Shown here: positions 60,591 through 64,000 of the stretch, in pieces | How the letters are laid out: each line of letters starts with the position of its first letter | How positions within the stretch are numbered: the first letter of the stretch is position 1 | Source of the DNA: Dolomedes plantarius | Taxonomy: Eukaryota; Arthropoda; Arachnida; Araneae; Dolomedidae | DNA length: 64,000 nucleotides | NCBI GenBank assembly: GCA_907164885.2 | Contig: OU015496.1 | Coordinates: 184,743,281-184,807,280, forward strand | Direction of reading: 5' to 3' | The notes under the pieces: model-generated | Told to the model about the DNA's origin: nothing | The model's input: the letters and a program-made list of their open reading frames with translations, nothing else | The model's database searches: none | Translations under genes and position numbers: made by a program

Positions 60591-61144
60591 GGCTGCTATG
60601 TACTAACCCCATTGGATTCGCTCACCTCAATGTTAACCCATGGAGAAAATTTGTCCACGGATTGCCGACTTGGATTCAAAGATATTTTGAAAAAAATTGT
60701 ACTCCGTCATAGAGAAAGAAATTTTACATTTGTGTACGTTTTTCTTTTTTTTTTTAGATGCAATTAATATTTTAAAATTTAAATTATTCGCGGAAAAATC
60801 TGGTATAGTGTGTTTTAAACGCTCCTAAATTCCTTCGGTGGACGAAATTTATAAAATGAATCCCGTAGCGCTTTGCAGAAAAGTTCGGGCTATCTGACAA
60901 TACCAATTTTATTGGATTATCGGCATTTATGTACCTGTAAATAGGTGACAAAAATATATTTTTTAAAACAAAATTGGGGGGCAGCGCTCAACCCCCCTAT
61001 AGAGAGAGAGCCATTACAATCCCTCAAAATGTCAATCCTAAGGGGGGGTGGAGTTCTCGAACTGTCAACTGGACTCCTCCCACCACAAGAGTCTGCAAGA
61101 AGAGGATAAGGGATTTACGATTTTTTTCTTAGTACATAGCAGGC
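60591..61144 (+). mobile_element. TTAA element (GGCTGC family), compact copy
   Basis: Starts GGCTGCTATGTACTAACCCC after TCAA (eroded TTAA) and ends TTAGTACATAGCAGGC before TTAA (61145-61148). It gives the unoccupied version of the hAT target found at 22210-22581. Confidence 0.9.
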
Positions 61145-61569
61145 TTAAAATTGGTTCTTTTATGTGGCAAAAGCTGATAGTGGAGTTATGAAAAAATACT
61201 AAGTTATTCGTATTGGCAAATTCTGTTATGTATAAAAAAGTTTTTCTCAACCCTCCTCCAAAATTTTAGTTCCTAATTGAAAATTTCCATTGAAGACCAG
61301 CCGTATGGTTGTTGAATAGGAGTATTAACTAAATATTTGGATTGAGAAACTTAATTGGGCAATTTGATATTTCGCAACAAAAGTTACTTTTTTAATTTGC
61401 CGAAAAGATCAAAAAATGACATATCAATATCTGTCATAACGCCCCAGATTTCTATTTTCTTGTATGAATATTAAATTAAAACACACTATATACACGCTCA
61501 AGGTCTAATACTTGCTGATCTCAACGATCCTTCATCGGTTTCTACCTCTGTCGTTAATGCATAACGCCA

Positions 61570-61750
61570 TGTTCACACTGAATTGAGAGCGCTACGTAGC
61601 GTCAGCGTTTAAAATTTTAGCCAATCACAGAGGTCAATTCATTGACCACGTGATCAGTCAAACCAATCACGGGTCACGAGGACAACAATCTCGGAGCCAA
61701 CGGAGTAACGCAACGCAACGTAACGTAACGCTGTGAATACAATGTGAACA
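61570..61750. mobile_element. Short MITE with imperfect inverted ends
   Basis: TGTTCACACTGAATTGAGAGCG at the left pairs imperfectly with AACGCTGTGAATACAATGTGAACA at the right (outermost 8 bases perfect). Inside are CGCTACGTAGCG, a 12-base palindrome, and a CGTAACGTAACGC run. No clear target duplication and no coding sequence. The superfamily is uncertain. Confidence 0.6.
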
Positions 61751-61758
61751 GGCTTTAA

Positions 61759-62318
61759 AAAGAAAAAAAAAATTATAGAAAAGCAAAATTTTCAAATATG
61801 CCGGCGAAATATCCTTTCTTACAAAAGAGAAGATGAGCAAACTAATCTCATCTGCTCAGCATTTACAGCATTTATTCTACCACAATTTATCTGCACATAA
61901 AAAATTAAAAAGATTTTACTCGACGTTAAAGTTACAGTTATATAAGCATTGCGCCTATCAGATGACCTATCGATCTGAGGGTATTCGCAGAAAGGTGGGA
62001 TTTTCTACAGTTTCAAAATCCACTTACGTAATAAGAAATTCTATCCCCTCTTACATGATTAAGAGAAAATGTGATCAGTTTTACCTGATTCAAGGAATTC
62101 TGATATTTTTTTGGAAGGTAAGAGATATGTCTAAAAATAGGATGTTATTTCATAGTGTTTCTTTAAAGTGTAGCAGCGCCGCAGCCATTTTACAGCTAGA
62201 AAATCGAAAGCAAATTCAGAAATCTCATTCATTTTTTAAGTTTTCATAGGCTTTTGGGTTGTCTATAAAGTTTACGTTAAAATTTGTTATTGTTATTAAG
62301 TTCATTTGTAACTTTTTA
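61759..62318. other. Unassigned DNA with the second TATA-bearing duplicate
   Basis: A 138-codon plus-strand frame at 61833-62249 contains the duplicated TATA-like segment (61914-62010). Its sister at 55991 has a four-base length change and a stop, so the frame is not conserved and I do not call it a gene. Confidence 0.45.
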
Positions 62319-62322
62319 TTAA

Positions 62323-63691
62323 GGGGAGTCATCACCTTTGAACCTTCGAATTTTTCTTTTTTGCATTTTTAGAATATTTCAACATTTCTGAATCATTTGA
62401 AACAAACCACGTTAAAATATTCCAACTTGAACATTAAAAACTATGACATGAAAGAAGCAGTTCCAATGGAAACATTACCAGTGTGGGAACTTTTAAAAGC
62501 CTTTTTCTCGAAATGGTCATTTTCATGCTTACACGCACTGTATAAAGGAAACTACTGCAGATACTGCTTTCATATTTTCAGGACAGGTGCATAATGATGC
62601 TACCAAAAATATGCACCTAGTTTTTATTTTAAAAAATATTTTACTATGAATTTATAGCATTTGACTTGTAATTTTAATGCACTTTTTCAGTTTTTTAAAA
62701 AATCCGATTCTCCTAGAGTAAATATTTTTGAGTGTTTTAAAATTGAAATAGGTGTAGAAATATATCTAATGTTTTAACATCACAAAAATGCAAAAAATTT
62801 TATTGAAACTTAGTAAGTTTTGTTGTAAGTCTGCGCGCAGTGTGTCAGTATAAATTTTAAATTTTCACAAAATACACTCACTTCTTATTTCATAAATAAA
62901 ATTCTTTGTAAACCTGATCGTCGTGATCCGAGAAATAAATGTCTCGTAGAGTTATTCATAAATGGAGAAATGGCTCTTATTTACATCTTGTTTAATATGC
63001 AATATTTACATCGATCTCTATATACAATCGTTTCATTCCGTAGAATCATCATACAATCATACATAGACTAAGGGAAGCGGAGTTTATAAAAATCAGTTCA
63101 ATAGAGACGCCTGTCTCTCCATTCTCCCTCTCCTCACTTCGTTATGGCACAGTCCAAGTTCAGTCTGAAAAGAAGTCCTGTCTAATAGTCTTTTCTTCAT
63201 TAATACCTTTTTCCTCGTAAAGTCCTCGAAGGTTCCATTGTCTCATGTGTCTGATGCAATGTGTCCCCTCACAGCTTTTCGTCATCTGGTCACCTCCAGG
63301 CATGCGTTTCCTTTTTGTCAGCCCGACACTCCGGGCCTTGCATTGTCTCTTTGTGCGCTGATGGTCTTTTCCTAATGAATGACCCTTTTTCCACTTAGGG
63401 AAGTGGGCGCCGTATTATTGTCTGTTTAACGGTCTTCCCGATTCCTTTTAACAAAAAGTCACATCTGTACGGGATTTTCCAAAGTTAGGATTGAGTCTGT
63501 TTTCAGACTATGTGAGAGTCTCGCATTCTTATTTACTTGTAATAAAATTAATTCAGGGAACGTAATCTATAAAGTTTAGAGAACTAATACTGGAAATTTC
63601 ATATATAATGGAAAATAACAAAAAATCATAAAAGTTCGAACAAACAGAACAAATTCCATTTCTTCAACTTGTGTAAAGACGATGACTCCCC
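62323..63691. mobile_element. piggyBac-like MITE, TTAA-GGGG family (copy 7), split by a solo LTR
   Basis: Ends GGGGAGTCATCACC and GATGACTCCCC are inverted, flanked by TTAA on both sides (62319-62322 and 63692-63695). About 745 bp belongs to it and 619 bp is the LTR at 62907-63525. A plus frame at 62397-62594 is unrecognised. Confidence 0.9.
62907..63525. mobile_element. Solo LTR of an LTR retrotransposon, 619 bp
   Basis: Begins TGTAAACC and ends GTCTCGCA, giving TG...CA ends, with a perfect 5-bp duplication TTCTT on both sides (62902-62906 and 63526-63530). Five-base duplication fits Gypsy or BEL/Pao integrases. No internal retrotransposon sequence remains, so it formed by LTR-LTR recombination. 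TATAAAAA at about 63086 suggests a plus-strand promoter, but orientation is not settled. It is clearly GC-richer than the MITE it entered. Confidence 0.85.
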
Positions 63692-63840
63692 TTAAAGCCG
63701 TTTATCACAAATGATTTGTCTCTTCAGGAAATAAAACCCATTTTAAACTCGAAAAGAGCTAGTTGGGAGAGGGCCCCAGACTCTTAAAAAAAAAAAAAAA
63801 AAAAAAAAAAGGACCCTGATCCAAAAAGTATGCTCTAAAG

Positions 63841-64000
63841 CAGTGGTGAGCAAACTTTTTTCGATCACGACCCACTTTCTTTAAATAAAAAAAAACACTC
63901 GACCCCCCCAATGGAAATTTTTTGGTAGAAACGCAGTTTTTTAAAAAATTATGAAAATGTTAATAACAAAGTAAAAAAAAAAAGGGAAACTAAACATTTT
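63841..64000 (+). mobile_element. hAT element left end, cut by the window edge
   Basis: CAGTGGTGAGCAAACTTTTTTCGA followed by the GACCCACTTTCTTTAAATAA block matches the left end of the hAT at 25831. The right end lies beyond the window. Confidence 0.8.

Noticed and set aside
61833..62249. 138-codon frame, the longest non-repetitive frame at the right of the window
   Set aside because: No recognisable domain, and the homologous stretch at 55991 has a frame-breaking length difference and a stop.

Overview
This window looks like eukaryotic, animal-type nuclear DNA: AT-rich, full of microsatellites and homopolymer runs, with no operon-like or densely coding structure. The dominant content is dead DNA transposons (Helitrons, hAT, pogo/Tigger-like, Tc1/mariner and elements flanked by TTAA), plus a tRNA-derived SINE, one well supported solo LTR and a short LINE-type tail. 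This mix is typical of an arthropod genome. A chelicerate such as a spider is a guess, not something the sequence proves. I see no intact host protein-coding gene. Every long reading frame is either a microsatellite artefact, an inverted-repeat mirror or unrecognisable. The window is best read as a large intron or an intergenic region.

Layout. 1-8 kb: mostly unique sequence with one Helitron (2443-3170), a short retroposon with a 13-bp target duplication and a possible solo LTR. 8-16 kb: a pogo-like element carrying a hAT element, a TTAA element, a hAT element carrying a Helitron, and two Helitrons end to end. 16-21 kb: a CpG-rich patch, a 100-bp tandem array, another hAT, another Helitron, and a SINE whose tail has grown into a 76-bp tandem array. 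21-29 kb: nested TTAA elements, three adjoining Helitrons, and a hAT element holding a four-level nest with a mariner transposase pseudogene. 29-41 kb: two TTAA elements (one holding a Helitron), a reverse-strand SINE, a terminal-inverted-repeat MITE, a long TA/TG microsatellite and a 1.1-kb Helitron, separated by unique DNA. 41-54 kb: a hAT with a nested pogo-like element that keeps a transposase C-terminus, three further TTAA elements (one with a nested pogo-like element), a Helitron, a Tigger-like element with a transposase remnant, and a hAT MITE. 54-64 kb: mostly unique sequence, a 0.77-kb foldback element, two short TTAA elements, and a TTAA element containing a 619-bp solo LTR with a perfect 5-bp target duplication.

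Boundaries were set by reading terminal repeats and target-site duplications directly: 8 bp for hAT, TA for pogo/mariner, TTAA for piggyBac-like, and an A/T junction with CTAG for Helitron. Many insertions can therefore be ordered in time from the nesting. No autonomous transposase or Rep/helicase gene is intact here. Candidate host function is limited to a few unique, balanced-composition stretches that could be conserved non-coding elements, and to the CpG-rich patch at 16.2-16.7 kb.
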